Part shown: positions 1-11,214 of the stretch, one piece after another
Numbering within the stretch: the stretch's first letter is position 1
How the letters are laid out: every line of letters starts with the position of its first letter
Assembly: GCA_047967505.1 (NCBI GenBank)
Contig: CM106539.1
Strand: one strand, 5' to 3'
DNA length: 64,000 nt
DNA from: Dipteris shenzhenensis
Taxonomy: Eukaryota; Polypodiophyta; Polypodiopsida; Gleicheniales
Position numbers and translations under genes: made by a program
The notes under the pieces: generated by a model
The model's database searches: none
What the model saw: only the letters and a program-made list of their open reading frames with translations
What the model was told of the DNA's origin: nothing

Positions 1-230
1 ACCAGCTATCCAAGAGGCTGTCAAGGGAGCCCAGAGCTCAAAAAGATTTCGAATGGAAGCAGCTATCAAGGCAAACCGTGGAGAGGCTCTAAGCTGATGC
101 AAATGGCTGATGGAAGGAGGCGGCTAGAGGTGAAATGAACTAGCTAAGAGAAGACAGCACAGGAGGCATTTGAGTAGAGTTAGGGTTAAGGCAGAAGAGG
201 GTGATGAAGTGGTAGGGGAAATTAGGGCAA

Positions 231-241
231 CTTTGATACCA
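231..241 (-). other. possible copia primer-binding site (weak)
   Basis: On the minus strand this reads TGGTATCAAAG, one base off the copia initiator-Met primer site found three more times in the window. No LTR end is recognisable beside it, because LINE A starts about 20 bases to the right. The rest of 1-258 shows no gene. It may be the leader of a copia element lying off the left edge. Confidence 0.25.
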
Positions 242-927
242 TGAAGGAAACATGGTGAGAAAGAAAGAAAGAAAGATATATTAACGTCCGCAGGAGGCCT
301 CGCGGGCCTATGGGACAAAGTATGGAATCAAGTAACTCATACAGACCATTATGGGCCGAGGCAAAGGGCTCACTAAGGCCCTTGCTGAGTACTGAAATGC
401 TATACTAGTACAAAATAGCAAAAAAGTAGCAAAATAGCATGAGGGTGGCATGAAAATATCAAGTGCTCAAAGCTAGAGTCCCAAGTGCATGAACCGGCTC
501 CACATATCCAAGCTTCATGGTGGCTTTCTGATGAGATGCAAAGAGCTCACGTATCTGCATCTGTCGGTCTGTCTCCCGTGGTGGTGGAGGGCGTGGTCTC
601 CTCGATCTCTGGATCCGATGGGCTATGTCAAGGGCGACACCTCACCTGGGTCGATCTCCCCTGAGGAGAGCTGAAATAGGTCGAGCCTCAATCCTGTGTG
701 CTCTAGTCGCTTGTCATGTCGTGTATGGTCTCTGTGTCCCTCATCCAGCAGTGTTGTGTCGGCTCTCTCCACCGATCCATACATCTCTCATGTCGGCTAG
801 CTCCTCCTCCTCTACCCCAGAGTGCCTTGGAGCTGAGTCAAATGCATAGAAATCTGTGACCTATCGCTGCGCTCAGTCTACCTCAGTGCCCTGTGGTGCA
901 GTGGTCCCATCCTGCTACTCTCTGATA

Positions 928-1973
928 GGGGACGAGCATTTTTCAAGCGAAATCTTCCAAGCGTCCGAGCGAAGGAAAAAAAAGCTTCCAACTATGTAAA
1001 AATAAGGCAAAAATAGTTCGGAACAAAACATAGTTTCACTTAGAAATATGCAAAGTATTATAGCAATGCCTATCTTATACACAAATCTTTACATCAATCT
1101 TTGGGAATGGTGAGTAACATAATTGGGATGGCTTTTGAAAAAACCCACAGTAGAGTAGACTTCTCTATGAAAATTCCCCTTATGATATGATCCTTCTTAC
1201 AACTTTTACTTAATACGGGGTGACATTGAAAACCCTCTCTCAACCTAGCCTCATAAAAGGGTTTATCCAAAGAAACCTCAATGAAGCAAGCCATCAAGGC
1301 AGTTTCGCCAGCAAAACCCCTTTAAAGTAGGTCTTCCAAGGTAGTTTCGCTGGCGAAACTACCACGGATAGCACTTTTAAAAGTGACATAACTTTCACAT
1401 CCAATGTCTAAATATAGTCATTCAGCCACTCAAATTGATTGGAAAACCCCATTTGAGCGCATCTATGGGGTTATATTTTGGAAAATCTTGCATATATATT
1501 ATTAAATATTACATGTATTTTATGAGAGTGATATATAAGCACAAGTTAATACTTATTTATAGTAATTTAAACTTCTTTAGAAACATATCCATAAATATAT
1601 TGTTATTTATGCTATTAAAACACTAGAAAGCTCTTGTCATATTGATAAAATGTGTTTAATAAGTAATTATATATGTATAATATTATTACATTGAGAGTGA
1701 TTATGAGGGATGTTTCTTAAAGAAATTATTTTTCAACACTTGTTTAAGGTAATAACAGGGGTACAAAGGATGTCTATGAATAAGAAAATTTTTGTTATGT
1801 AAAATTGAATGAGTGACTATTCCGTATATTTTTATGATAAAGGGACCTAGTTCTAGTGAAACTAAAAGTGTCAAAACCATGTTTCTTAAAAGAAATATAA
1901 TTTTTCAAATCTCTTGAAAAACACACTCGGATAAACCTGCTCATAGGTTTTTGCTCGTAAAATTGACGCATCC
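928..1973. mobile_element. 1-kb insertion in LINE A, MULE/MITE-like
   Basis: Comparison with LINE B (41900-42110) shows that LINE A is contiguous up to about 927 and resumes at about 1974. The extra DNA is flanked by 10-bp near-duplicates, CTCTCTGATA (918-927) and CTCTCTAATA (1974-1983). Its left end (GGGGACGAGCATTTTTC) and the complement of its right end (GGATGCGTCAATTTTACG) share only weak terminal inversion. There is no transposase; the interior is AT-rich. A 9-11 bp duplication suits Mutator-like elements, but the class call is tentative. Confidence 0.5.
1340..1363. repeat. hairpin: 10-bp stem, 4-base loop
   Basis: GGTAGTTTCG and CGAAACTACC are exact inverted copies around a CTGG loop. 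A partial copy of the left arm, AGTTTCGCCAGC, lies 40 bases upstream at 1301-1312. It sits inside the 928-1973 insertion, so it is probably a sub-terminal structure of that element. Confidence 0.7.
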
Positions 1974-2499
1974 CTCTCTAATATGTCATAGTAGCGTCTC
2001 TCTGTGTCGTCACATCTCCATCAGGTAGAGCCCAATACAAAACCTGAAACCTGGAAGTGGATTAGTCGTGAGAGTGGACCAAAGCCGTGCCTCTCCTGAA
2101 AAAGGCAATGGTAGCGCCCTCGAATCTCATAGTATGCTAGGTAGACACATAGAAAATGCTCCTCTGTCTCGACCACCCCCATCTTGCACAACTTGCAAGT
2201 CCGCTACTCTCTGGGTATGCATGCAGCTCTCCCTGCCTCGATCCTCAGCTGATGGGATGAGACCATCATCTGTCCGATGGCAATCCTCAGCACGTGTGAG
2301 ACTCCTTTATCCTCGAAATACTGAGGTCTGATGATGAGCCCATCCTCCGACTCTCAGAAAATGGTCATAGTAGAGTTGGGTCTTGGTGAGGAACTCCTGG
2401 TCCCCTTCCCAAGTGCGAGATGCGTGGAGCTAAAGGAGATCTAACCGTATGATGCGGTTAATCTCATCCAGTGTAATCGACTCACGCGGTGCATCCATG

Positions 2500-2868
2500 C
2501 TATACTGAAACGGGGGGAAGCCGGTCCATCTGAATGCCGTGACTAGCAAACCATGCGGTGATGCGTGCATACCATGCTGTACCGACCCCACTTTTTGCTA
2601 GTCGTATGGAAGACTCTAGTGCCAATCTCGGAAGTCTCTCGCGAGGTAGGTCCCAAACTTTGTGGAGGAATGTCACTGTCTGAAAGATGGCATCAACCTG
2701 AAGAGGAGTCATGGCAAACTCTACATGTACTATCTGATGGGGGACCAAGGGCTTACTCCGAATCACCCTAGAGCCCATAATCACCTGTAGCCGCTCAAAT
2801 CTCCTCCATTCTGCTGCTGAAAGATCACCCCCCCAAAAAGGTGCCGCATACATGGCAATCGGCCTCAC
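2500..2868 (-). pseudogene. LINE A C-terminal region downstream of RT
   Basis: This 122-residue open stretch follows the RT after a frame break. It contains the block MYAAPFWGGDLSAAEWRRFE, which recurs almost unchanged in LINE B (42506-42970), and PHQIVHVEFAMTPLQVDAIF, which recurs in LINE C. Further 3' copies of the family (42139-42375) carry a Cys-x2-Cys...His...Cys cluster like the zinc-binding tail of LINE reverse transcriptases. The frame is broken by indels, so this is a dead copy. Confidence 0.75.
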
Positions 2869-2901
2869 CAGTGGATCCTGGAAGTGCGCCTGGAAGCACT
2901 G

Positions 2902-3525
2902 TCACTCTAGTCGAACCAAAGCACCATACCCTCGTGTGAGTTGTGCTCTAGCTACGTGGGTCATCGTGAAAACTGGCCCTGTGAGAACTGCACCCAAGTA
3001 TGTGTAGGACTGCACAATCTCCACTGGCTGACTTTGGTATGTCAAAGTATGTCGGTGAAGCACTGTGTAAGAGGTGTTGAAGATCATGACCTTGGTCTTC
3101 CCAAGGTTAACCATCAGGTGTGTCTCTCTGAAGAACACCTCTAGGGCATCTAGATGTCTATGTAGTCCCTCTGCCGAAGATGATAGGAGGACTATGTCAT
3201 CCGCGTGTATCATCAAGTCAGCTAGTGGTGCTCCCTCACCTTCTAGGCGGTCTATGAAAGATGTGGTCTCATCAATGTAGAGCCCGAAGAGAGTCGGTGA
3301 GAGAGGGCATCCCTGCTTTACCCCGATCGTGCTCTCAAACCAGTCTGATAGGACTCCTGAGGGACAAACTCTCCCTCTGACGGACTCGTATAGGCTCACC
3401 ACTTCCCAGATTAGAACCTCTGAAATCTGCATATGATGTAGTCTCCTGATCATGCCGGATTGCGGGACAGTGTCGAAGGCCTTCCAAAAGTCTACAAAAC
3501 AAGCGTACACTTTCTGGCGTCTCAA
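2902..3525 (-). pseudogene. LINE A reverse transcriptase domain (partial)
   Basis: This open stretch of 207 residues carries the ordered RT motifs: FVDFWKAFDTVP near residue 10 (motif A with Asp), QGCPLSPTLFGLYID near residue 72 (motif B), HADDIVLLSS near residue 107 (the catalytic ADD), and a lysine-rich NLGKTKVMIF block near residue 142. LINE C carries the same motif A block at 51309-51515. The family enzyme primes reverse transcription from a nicked chromosomal end. The N-terminal endonuclease is missing here because of 5' truncation, so this copy cannot be active by itself. Confidence 0.9.
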
Positions 3526-3658
3526 CCTCGCCTCCTCAATGAGTGGTGTTTTTCAAGCATTAATACAAGTTCGTTTTTTCTAAGAGCTCTAAGAAATAGT
3601 TGGGATGTTGTAAATGCCCTCCTCCATGGAGATACCCAACTAAACAAATACATAGAGA

Positions 3659-3752
3659 GAGCCACGCAACTTGGGGGTTTCATGGTAGGTCCATCATATT
3701 AGCCAACTAACTAGAGGGAGCCACGCAACTTGAGGGTTCATGGTAGGTCCGT
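3659..3752. repeat. 58-bp-period imperfect duplication
   Basis: The segment beginning GAGCCACGCAACTTG is present at about 3659 and again at about 3717, with the second copy missing a few bases. It lies between LINE A and the methyltransferase exons, in what would be an intron of that gene. 3544-4146 contains no recognisable exon. Confidence 0.6.
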
Positions 3753-4146
3753 CTCGCTGTCCTCTCATTTGCACAAGTGCACGCAGGCACTTCCTCCTAG
3801 TATAGTGTTAAAAGCAAGCATTTTTGGATGTGAAAGAGAGAGCAACCAATTTTTTAAAGGTGTTCCGCAATAAAAAGAATTTTTGTAAGATGGCCTCTAA
3901 GGAGAAACTTAACATTGAAAAGCATTGAAAAGCACCAAGAACTCTGTCCGCACAAATGGCGTGATCACCCAATTCCGTGAGTGTAGCCCCCGAGAGAGCA
4001 AGCATACTATTCTTAAGAGCCACGAAAGGTTTTTCTCCCCAGGATTTTGCTGAAGTTCCCTGGATGTTTTGTGGTCTGAGTAGGCAAAGATAGGATCGTA
4101 TATTGATTGACGACACAGGCATTCAGCAACAGAAACGTGATCACAC

Positions 4147-4636
4147 CTGCGCAGTTCTCAGCCTCTAAACGATTTCGCATTTGCTGGATTGCAACAGGAG
4201 AGAGGTCGCTGCAAGTTATTTGGGTGATTCCGTCGCGAAACATATCAATGCTCATTTGCGAATTTCCGCAGCCAAGCTCCAATACCTGCACATCCATTGT
4301 TGTGGAAGAGGACGCTAGCTAAAAGTCACTCTCTGAAGCCTTGCCCAACAACCTTGAAGGTAACAAGTTTTGAACAAGATACGAAGCCGCCAAACCTACA
4401 CGATCAGTGGGGCGGACATTGGCGAGGATGAGATTTCTGAAATGCGAGTAGTCTTTGAACCATTCATAGTGCTCCTCAGCAACGAATCGCTTGTTCCTGA
4501 CAAAAAGAGCAGGCAAATTAGAAGCAAAGAGAGGCTACGAAAGGAATGGACAATGGAACGAAATCCGATGGAGAGATGAAAACCAGTAATCAGGTTGTTG
4601 ATAGAGAGCGACATCGGGCGGAGGATCTGGGGGCAT
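4147..4636 (-). CDS. METTL13/EEF1AKMT4-like SAM methyltransferase, first three exons (partial)
   Basis: Three exons join with correct phases. Exon 1 is 4636-4584 (ATG, then PPDPPPDVALYQQPDYW split as TG|G), with donor GTTTTC. Exon 2 is 4496-4400, acceptor GTCAG, encoding NKRFVAEEHYEWFKDYSHF, with donor GTAGGT. Exon 3 is 4285-4147, acceptor TGCAG, encoding SAM motif I LELGCGNSQ and ITCSDLSPVAI, with donor GTGTGA. The 96 residues match the N-terminus of Arabidopsis At3g17365-type proteins, whose EEHYEWFKDYSHF block I recognise. Relatives METTL13 and EEF1AKMT4 methylate elongation factor 1A; the substrate here is not known. The catalytic C-terminal half is absent: no further exon is seen before LINE A. 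Either the next intron exceeds 4 kb and leaves the window, or the gene is truncated. Confidence 0.85.
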
Positions 4637-4713
4637 GGTCTTACGTATCCTTGTGAGTCTAGAGAAACTGGAAAGCAGGGTGGTAAACAAGTTTGGTGTA
4701 TTTTGATGGTGCT

Positions 4714-4921
4714 GCCGAGTGTAGTGGTTCAAACGAGCCGCCCATGCACTAGGATGGCCGTCGGGTGTCGTGGTTCACACTAGCCGTCCATGGCTCTCAG
4801 ATGTAATTAGTTCATGCCCGTCGGGTGTAGTGGTTCACTGCAGCCATCCATGGCTGTCGGGTGTAATGGTGTCACACCAGTCCATGGCTATCAGGTGTGT
4901 AATGGTTCACACCAGCCGTCC
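4714..4921. repeat. degenerate minisatellite, about 36-41-bp units
   Basis: About six diverged units of the form GTCGGGTGTAGTGGTTCAC followed by CAGCCGTCCATGGCT lie head to tail. The block begins about 80 bases upstream of the methyltransferase ATG, in its likely 5' region. 4922-5600 shows only short GT and GA runs (about 5538-5585) and no gene. Confidence 0.75.
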
Positions 4922-5604
4922 GACAATCATCGAGCTATTAATTTATGTCACTAACGTGTGATTGATGTAACAGTTGGAGGAGATGGAATGGGCCAATCGT
5001 GTATCGATCGGAAGAGTTGGCCGTGGAGTGGACTGCCTGGTCGGACACAAATCTTTTGTGTTAGAGGCTCGTCCCTTCTATTGGGCTAGCTACAACGGCA
5101 TCCCTTAACCGTAACTTTTGGAAGATAACCATCGCGTGGTGTGAACCCAACCTAAAGTTACCGACGACGGCTTTAGATTGGTAGGACACCTACCTACTAG
5201 GGCAGCAGTCCACGTTTGATCTTCCTACTTGCACCGTAGGCCCGAGGGAGTTGCCCCTCGATAGGGCAAAAAAGGGTGTGTAAGTGGGTAACCAAAAAAA
5301 AAACTAAAGCAAAGGTGTAAGAAGGTGCTTCTTTTCATGTGAGGGGAGGGCAACTGAGTTCAATAAAAGGCATTAGAATTTAAGTACAAGCACTCAGTGA
5401 GCACTACCTTAGGTTCTACAAGACGCAAATGATTGTCAAAATGAATGGATGATTAATTTGCAACACTTGTGATGGAAGCCCGTGCATAGAATCATTGGAA
5501 AGTTTGAATGCTATAATGCAACCGCTTGGGAGATTTGCAAACTCTATGTGTGTGTGTGTGCGTGAGAGAGAGAGAAAGAGAGAGCTATTACCAACAAAAA
5601 GTGT

Positions 5605-6292
5605 GTGGGTGGGTGGGAGACACGGGCGCGACAAAGGGCTTTTTTGAATAAAGGATGTTCATCCAAAGCCTTTCTTAAAGGCTTACACTATAAAAGGCAC
5701 TCACAAAGTATTTGCATGACTCTTCTCTCCAATGGTGTTTGGACTGCTTCACAACTTGCTATAGCTTGTGTTCATCACTTTGTTGCTCAGTTGGGTAAAG
5801 CAGATTCTCCTTCACATTTAGTTATTTCAGCAAGACATCAATTATTACAACATGTCACTCCCATTGTCTCACCCACATAGGCTTTGGATTTGGAAGCTCC
5901 TTTCACTGAAACAAAGTTAAGTGATGCTGTTAAATCATGTGTTAATGGAAATCTCCCGCCAACTTGGATGGTTTCATAGTTGAATTCTTCTTGGCATATT
6001 GGGGTCTCCTTAAATCTCTTTTGCTACAAATTTTAAATATTTCTTGGCAACATCAATACATGTCGGATTCTTGAAAGAAAGGGCTTGTAAAACTTCTTCC
6101 CAAGAAGCCAATCTATGACTCTTTGCCTGATTGGAGGCCTATCACTCTAATGCATGTTATTTATAAGATCATCACCAAACTAGTGGTTGATCATATCAAA
6201 TAATATTTACATGAGGGCCTTCATCCGACACAGTATGGTTTTATTCCTCGTAGGCACATAACTGACAATATTGCAAATGCCTATATTGGGAT
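5605..6292 (+). pseudogene. LINE reverse-transcriptase fragment, second family
   Basis: Reading across frame breaks, the + strand gives the pre-RT block LDGFIVEFF, then VKLLPKKPIYDSLPDWRPIT, then YKIITKLVVDHIK and QYGFIPRRHITDNI. This is the typical order of plant L1-type RT motifs (GxDGF, LIPK...WRPI, L..K, QxxF..GR.I.DN). Several stops and frameshifts interrupt it. It stops abruptly at about 6290, where the minus-strand copia begins, so the copia or a deletion broke it. It differs from the RTE-like family (LINEs A-C). Confidence 0.8.
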
Positions 6293-6519
6293 TGAGGGGA
6301 TTCAACAACGAAAGCGAAAATGGAAGAGGGTGAGAGAAGGAGGCAAAACACCCTAATCTTCTACGTCATTCATATATATGTGTGTTTGAGTATTGTACAT
6401 AATCGAGGTTAAGGCGCAATGGCCTTTTAACCCCCACAACCTCCCACTTAAAGGCCAATGTGCCTTTAAGGGAGAGCAACCAATGAGCATACTATCCAAT
6501 GCCCATCAATACACAACAA

Positions 6520-7288
6520 TACCCAAACCGATGACTAGGTAGACTCTTCGTCAGCATATCTATAGGGTTATCATCTATATGAACCTTGACAATCTCTATG
6601 CACTTGTCCTCAAATACCTCCCTAATGAAATGGTACCTGACCTCAATGTGTTTAGTATTTGCATAAAGGACCGGATTCCGTCCTAGCTAAATAGCACTCA
6701 TGGAATCACTATGCAATGTCGCTACACTTGTATGAATCCCCAAATCTCCCATTAGCCGATCAAGCCATATAGCCTCCTTGCAACCCTCTGTGGCTACAAC
6801 ATACTCAGTCTCTGTGGTAGACAACACTCTTATGTGCGTGAGACATCCCACTACACTACACCACTTGCAAAGGTAAACACATAACCAAAAGTGGATCTCC
6901 TGCTATCCACATGCCGTGCATCGTCTGAATTTATGTACCCAAGTACACGCATCTCTCCTCTACCAAAGCAAATGCACATCTCCTTGGTACCCTTCATGTA
7001 TCTGATGATGCACTTAACTGCCTCCCAATGCCTCTTTCCCTGATTAGCCATATACCGGCTAACAACTCCCACTGCAAATGCAATGTCCGGTCCAGTAGCT
7101 ATCATAGCATACGTAAGACTCTCAACCTCTGATGCATAAGGAACCTTGGCCATCATGGCCCTTATTTGGGACGATCTACCTGACTCAGTTTCACAAATCG
7201 AGGCAATGGAGTACTTACTGCCTTCCCCCCCTCCTCCATATTGGAACACTACAACACTTTTGTAGCATACTGCTTTTGTGAAAGCCAA
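6520..7288 (-). pseudogene. Copia-1 RT C-terminus and RNase H
   Basis: The clean stretch (7288-6851) includes KVPYASEVESLTYAMIATGP, DIAFAVGVVSRYMANQGKRH and the RNase H start DSRRSTFGYVF. Beyond a stop, the minus strand continues as LSTTETEYVVATEGCKEAIW, then NPVLYANTKHIEVRYHF, and ends with DDNPIDMLTKSLP near 6600. These are the standard copia RNase H blocks, ending a short distance before the purine tract. The first catalytic Asp of RNase H appears as a diverged NSDDARHVD. Confidence 0.85.
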
Positions 7289-7299
7289 TGGAGTTTCTT

Positions 7300-8045
7300 A
7301 CTTCGGTCACGCATGATGCGCATACCAAGAATATGACCTGCAGGTCCCAAATCCTTCATGTCAAAGGCCTCATGCAACTTGGCCTTCAATGCATCCAACT
7401 CATAAGTGTTCTTGCAGCCAATAGCACATAAAGTGCTAGCAGTATCAGACTATTATTCTTAGCCCTTTTAGTGTAGAGGCAATGATCAATCTCACTTCTT
7501 CTGAAACCCTAGGACCGAATGAAAGCATCAAACTTCTGATACCATTCTCTAGGTGTTTGCTTAAGGCCATAAATACTCTTTTTTAGCTTGCAACCCAAAT
7601 GCTCTTTGCCCTTTTCTTCAAAGCCTCCGAGCTATACAATGTAAATTTCCTCATGCAGATCCCCATGCAAGAAAGCTATCTTGACATCCATATGTATAAG
7701 CTCCATATCCTCTGTTGCCACAAGTCCAAGTATGCATCTAAGTGTGGTCATCTTCACAACCGGAGAGAAGACCTCATCAAAGTCCACACCCTTCTCTTGC
7801 TTGAAACCTCTAGCAACCAAATAGGCCTTGTACTTAGGCACATCATTACCTATGACCTTCATATTGTAGACCCATTTACATGGCAATGCTTTCTTTCCAC
7901 ATGGCAAAGAAACCAAGTCCCAAGTATTAATTCTCATGAGTGAATTCATCTCTAATTGCATAGCATACTCCCACTTGCGTTGATCCTCACACATCATAGC
8001 CTCCCTATAGCAAGAAGGCTCCCCGCAATCAGTAATAAGCATCAC
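7300..8045 (-). pseudogene. Copia-1 reverse transcriptase
   Basis: The 138-residue open stretch (8045-7632) contains the copia RT entry block WEYAMQLEMNSL, then TWDLVSLP, then KWVYNMKVIGNDVPKYKAYL, VARGFKQEKGVDFDEVFSPV, and MDVKIAFLHGDLHEEIY, which holds motif A. The downstream part (7630-7300) reads LKAKLHEAFDMKDLGPAGHI. The YVDD-bearing segment lies in the damaged interval between them and is not intact. Confidence 0.85.
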
Positions 8046-8449
8046 ATAGTTTGCCCTTGGAACAAATCTCTCAGGTGGGTCTAGACACTCTAGATGATCT
8101 CCTCAAGGGCATTTTAGCTTGCTGTCCCGCCTGCATATCAGCCACATTTGACTCATCATTTCCATCATCTGTCACCATTGATTGTGTACCTACGAGAGTA
8201 CTTGGTGGCACCATTTCCTACTCATTCGCGGTGCATGGACAGCTTGCTGTCTATCAACATATGCAAGGTGGATTCACATCCTGGAAAGTGATTCTCCTCA
8301 TTTTTGCATCCCTCATGGGTGTCTTATGCATCTTTTTCTCATTGAAGACCAAACCATGGCTTCGTATGATCTTCTTTGCTTATGGATCCCAAAGACGATG
8401 GCCCATCTCTCCACTTTCACCATAACCCAGAAAAATGCATTTCCTAGAC

Positions 8450-9208
8450 TTAGGATCTGGCATCTTCCGAGCTATTTTGGCACATGTGGATATACCTCAC
8501 ACCCAAATATATGCAAATGAGAGTAAGAGGGCTGCTTGCCACTCTAAGCTTCTTCAGGAGTACACCATTCAAACTCTTACTAGATGATCTATTGATCACA
8601 TGTACTGCAGTCTTCATTGCCTCAACCCAAAAACCACCAGGAAGGCTTGCATTAGAAAGCATACATTGCAAACTTTCCTGAATGGCACGGTTCATCTATT
8701 TTGTAAGACGGTTCATCTATTCTACAATTAGATTTTGCTCTGAAGTACGAGGAGACGTGAGCTTCCTCTTGATCCCACGTGTATCATAGAAATGTTGAAA
8801 GTCATGAGAGAGATACTCTCTACCATTGTCAGTCCGTAGGCATTTAAGCGTTCTACCTAGCTGATTTTCAACCAAAGCCAACCATTTTTGAAAAACCTGG
8901 AACACATCGCTCTTCCCAGCTCTTGCATATGCCCACACTTTCTTAGTTGCATCATCAATGAATGTCACATAGTATTCAGCCCCGCCTAATGACTGTGTAG
9001 GCATGGGACCACATACGTTTGAATGCACCAAATCAAGCTTTTCAAGCTCTTTCTTTCCCCTTCTTTTATGGGCTGATTTAGTCTGCTTGCCATAGAGACA
9101 GTGCTCACAAAATTCAAAATCAGAAAAACTCATATGCGGTACACAACCCAAACGGCATAAGAGTTTCATTCCATTTTGGCTCATGTGCCCCAACCGGCAA
9201 TGCCACAA
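8450..9208 (-). pseudogene. Copia-1 GAG-pre-integrase and integrase
   Basis: It begins with WHCRLGHMSQNGMKLL (pre-integrase), then CEHCLYGKQTKSAHKR (zinc-type block), LDLVHSNVCGPM (first catalytic Asp changed to Asn), YYVTFIDDATKKVWAYA, LRTDNGREYLS, and SEQNLIVE. After a small frame break with a near-duplicate of ACGGTTCATCTATT it resumes as MNRAIQESLQCMLSNASLPG. The D-to-N change in the HxD block would abolish catalysis. Confidence 0.88.
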
Positions 9209-9480
9209 AGAAGTACTTGGCTACTCGGTTATTGGAACAACATGATCAGACATACATGTAAGGGATTTGTCCCACACTTGGCACCTCTTACCAAACCCAT
9301 AGAGCCCTTCTGAATTTTCCAACTCTAAAAGCCAAAGGTGGTATGAAAACTAGCATCATCTAGTTGACTCATTAAAATGAGACTCTTGGTCAGCTTAGGC
9401 ACATGTCTCACATTTTTCAAAACAAAAGTGGAACCATTTGCAAAAGAAAACTTTATGTCCTAGAGTGGTGTTGTTTCTGT

Positions 9481-10911
9481 TGCTCTCTGTGACCTGCAGA
9501 CGATGTGATGCTTCTATCTAGATCTAGAAGTAGAATCATGACTTTGTGTCTTCATAAAAGTTGTAGAGGATATTTAGTACTACAATTTTTGTTTTTACAT
9601 CATTGCAATCCGAGTTCTCTATGAAAAGATATAGCTCCTTCAAAAGTGACAAAAATTATTCCTGTGCGCGGATTTTTTTCTTGAGTTCACGGGATGATAG
9701 TTTCCAGCCTACTATCACTATCTTGATCTCCACCTCCATCTTTTTCTGCTCTAGTTGGTGCCCATGAAGCTAAGCTGTAGCTGCCTACGTAGCTTCTCCT
9801 ACTACCCATGTAGCTATCCTCTCTGCCCGCCATCTAGCTATCCATGCTACTTCTAGTTGCCCACTCAACTGCTCACGCTTCTCCTATTGCCCATGAAGCT
9901 CTATCTTCTCGCCATTCAAGCTGCCACATTGCACACCTCATCCACCTTCTATAATGGTGTGTAGACTCCACACTAATTTGCAGTAAGAAGATAAAGAAAA
10001 ATGATCTTGATGTGAGGTTCGGTTACTTCCCGGCTTCTTCAATTACTTCTCTCATTGCCTGTGGTGTTAGGCTTGCCCCAACTAGTCCTTGTGGCACCTA
10101 TGGCCTCTACATCAATTTTTAGGTGATTCTCCATCTTCTCTCTTGAGAGTCATGCCATGACCGCTCCATGTAGCTACCCCATGGACTTCACCAACACATA
10201 TTTTGGGGCATCCATGCCTAGTGTTTCATCGACATCGTCATCGACTCGCAGGGATGTGCACACATGTGCAGTGGCTACTTGGAGGACACCTCTTACTCCT
10301 AAGAGATCTATTTTTATTATTCCTTTAACTTGATGTATTTTGGGGTCCTCTGCCCTCGGTAGTCCCCCTAAAATGATATGTATTGAGTGTTTGGTTGTCA
10401 TTGAGTCTAAAGGTCCTTTGCCTTGGATAGTCCTCCTAAAAAGATATATTGGTTTTTCTATTTTGGTGTGTGGCTTCCTAACATGTCCTGTTATGAAGCT
10501 AAGGGGGGATGTACTGTGAGAGCCATGTATTGGCTTTGATAGGTTTAGAGGGGGATGTACTGTGGGAGCCATGTATTGGCTTTGATAGGTCTCGTTATCA
10601 GGCTTGGTTGAGTTCTAGGATATTGGTGTATTCCTAGACCTATGAGCTGATCATGTAGCCATGCTATAACGTGAGCCTCTGAGCATGTTGAGTCTCAAGC
10701 CACGAGAGTTCTTGGATCAAACCTTTGAACACGCTCAGACTTTAGCCTCTGAGTTACATAGGGTGCACAGTTTGATGACCGTCATTGTCATGTTCTATTC
10801 TTGGTTCCATTCCAATAGTCCCTCACCTCAGACCGTCATTGTCATGTTCAGTTCTTGGTTCCATTTCTTGGTTCCATTCTAGTAGTCTCTCACCTTGCCT
10901 TCATGGGGGGG
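9481..10911. other. no gene recognised
   Basis: There is no convincing coding sequence on either strand. Two local duplications are visible: GGGGATGTACTGTG...GGCTTTGATAGG with a period of about 55 near 10505-10600, and a short GACCGTCATTGTCATGTTC repeat near 10787-10860. The position just before a possible 3' LTR suggests a decayed retroelement interior. Confidence 0.5.
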
Positions 10912-11205
10912 TGTTGGAATATGAAGCCAAAGTGAGTAGAAAATGAGTGTACTAGTGGTTTTATAATCTAGTGAGTCCTAGACATGCCACGTGTCATATT
11001 GCGAGATATCCCATAGACATTGTGACTTTCTAGAGTCTAGTGGCACACTATATATTGTTGTACTTGTCTATTATCTAATATATCAGTCAACATCAAGCTA
11101 TCAATACATTGTGAGTATTTTGGTTATTGCCTTGCACTTGTACTTTCCTTCCTTTCCATTTTGCCTTTCATTATGCTTTCCATATTTCCATTCCGTTCCT
11201 AGCTA
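10912..11205 (+). repeat. possible copia 3' LTR with polypurine tract
   Basis: The G-run CATGGGGGGG (10902-10911) is immediately followed by TGTTGGAATATGAAGCC, a common copia LTR start; the gag-only copia at 56521 starts TGTTGGAATATGG. A TATA-like ACTATATATT lies near 11047. The right boundary and a matching partner LTR were not found, so the end is approximate. Confidence 0.45.
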
Positions 11206-11214
11206 GCTACCATG

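Larger units (their letters stand above)
259..3543 (-). mobile_element. LINE A: RTE-like non-LTR retrotransposon, 5'-truncated and interrupted
   Basis: Read on the minus strand, this copy runs from inside the reverse transcriptase (3543) to a 3' tail of (TTTC)n at 259-276. A microsatellite tail instead of poly(A) fits RTE-like elements. The 3' region is clearly the same family as 40747-42970 (LINE B) and 43385-52590 (LINE C): the sequence around 277-410 matches 40757-40900, and 580-730 matches 41800-41950. Truncation at 3543 removes the endonuclease and the RT N-terminus, the usual result of incomplete reverse transcription. A separate 1046-bp insertion splits the copy at 928-1973. No target-site duplication of LINE A was found by eye. 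Confidence 0.85.
6290..9480 (-). mobile_element. Copia-1: Tnt1-like copia element, 3' part only
   Basis: Minus-strand order is integrase (9208-8450), reverse transcriptase (8045-7300), RNase H (7288-6520), a purine tract complementary to CCTCCCACTT (6441-6450), then a short putative 3' LTR (about 6290-6438, TGTGGGGG start). The order integrase before RT defines Ty1/copia, and the wording resembles the Tnt1-94 group. Gag, protease and 5' LTR are missing; they would lie near 9480-10400, where nothing is recognisable. Many stops and frame breaks make it non-functional. It abuts a LINE RT fragment at 6290. Confidence 0.85.
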
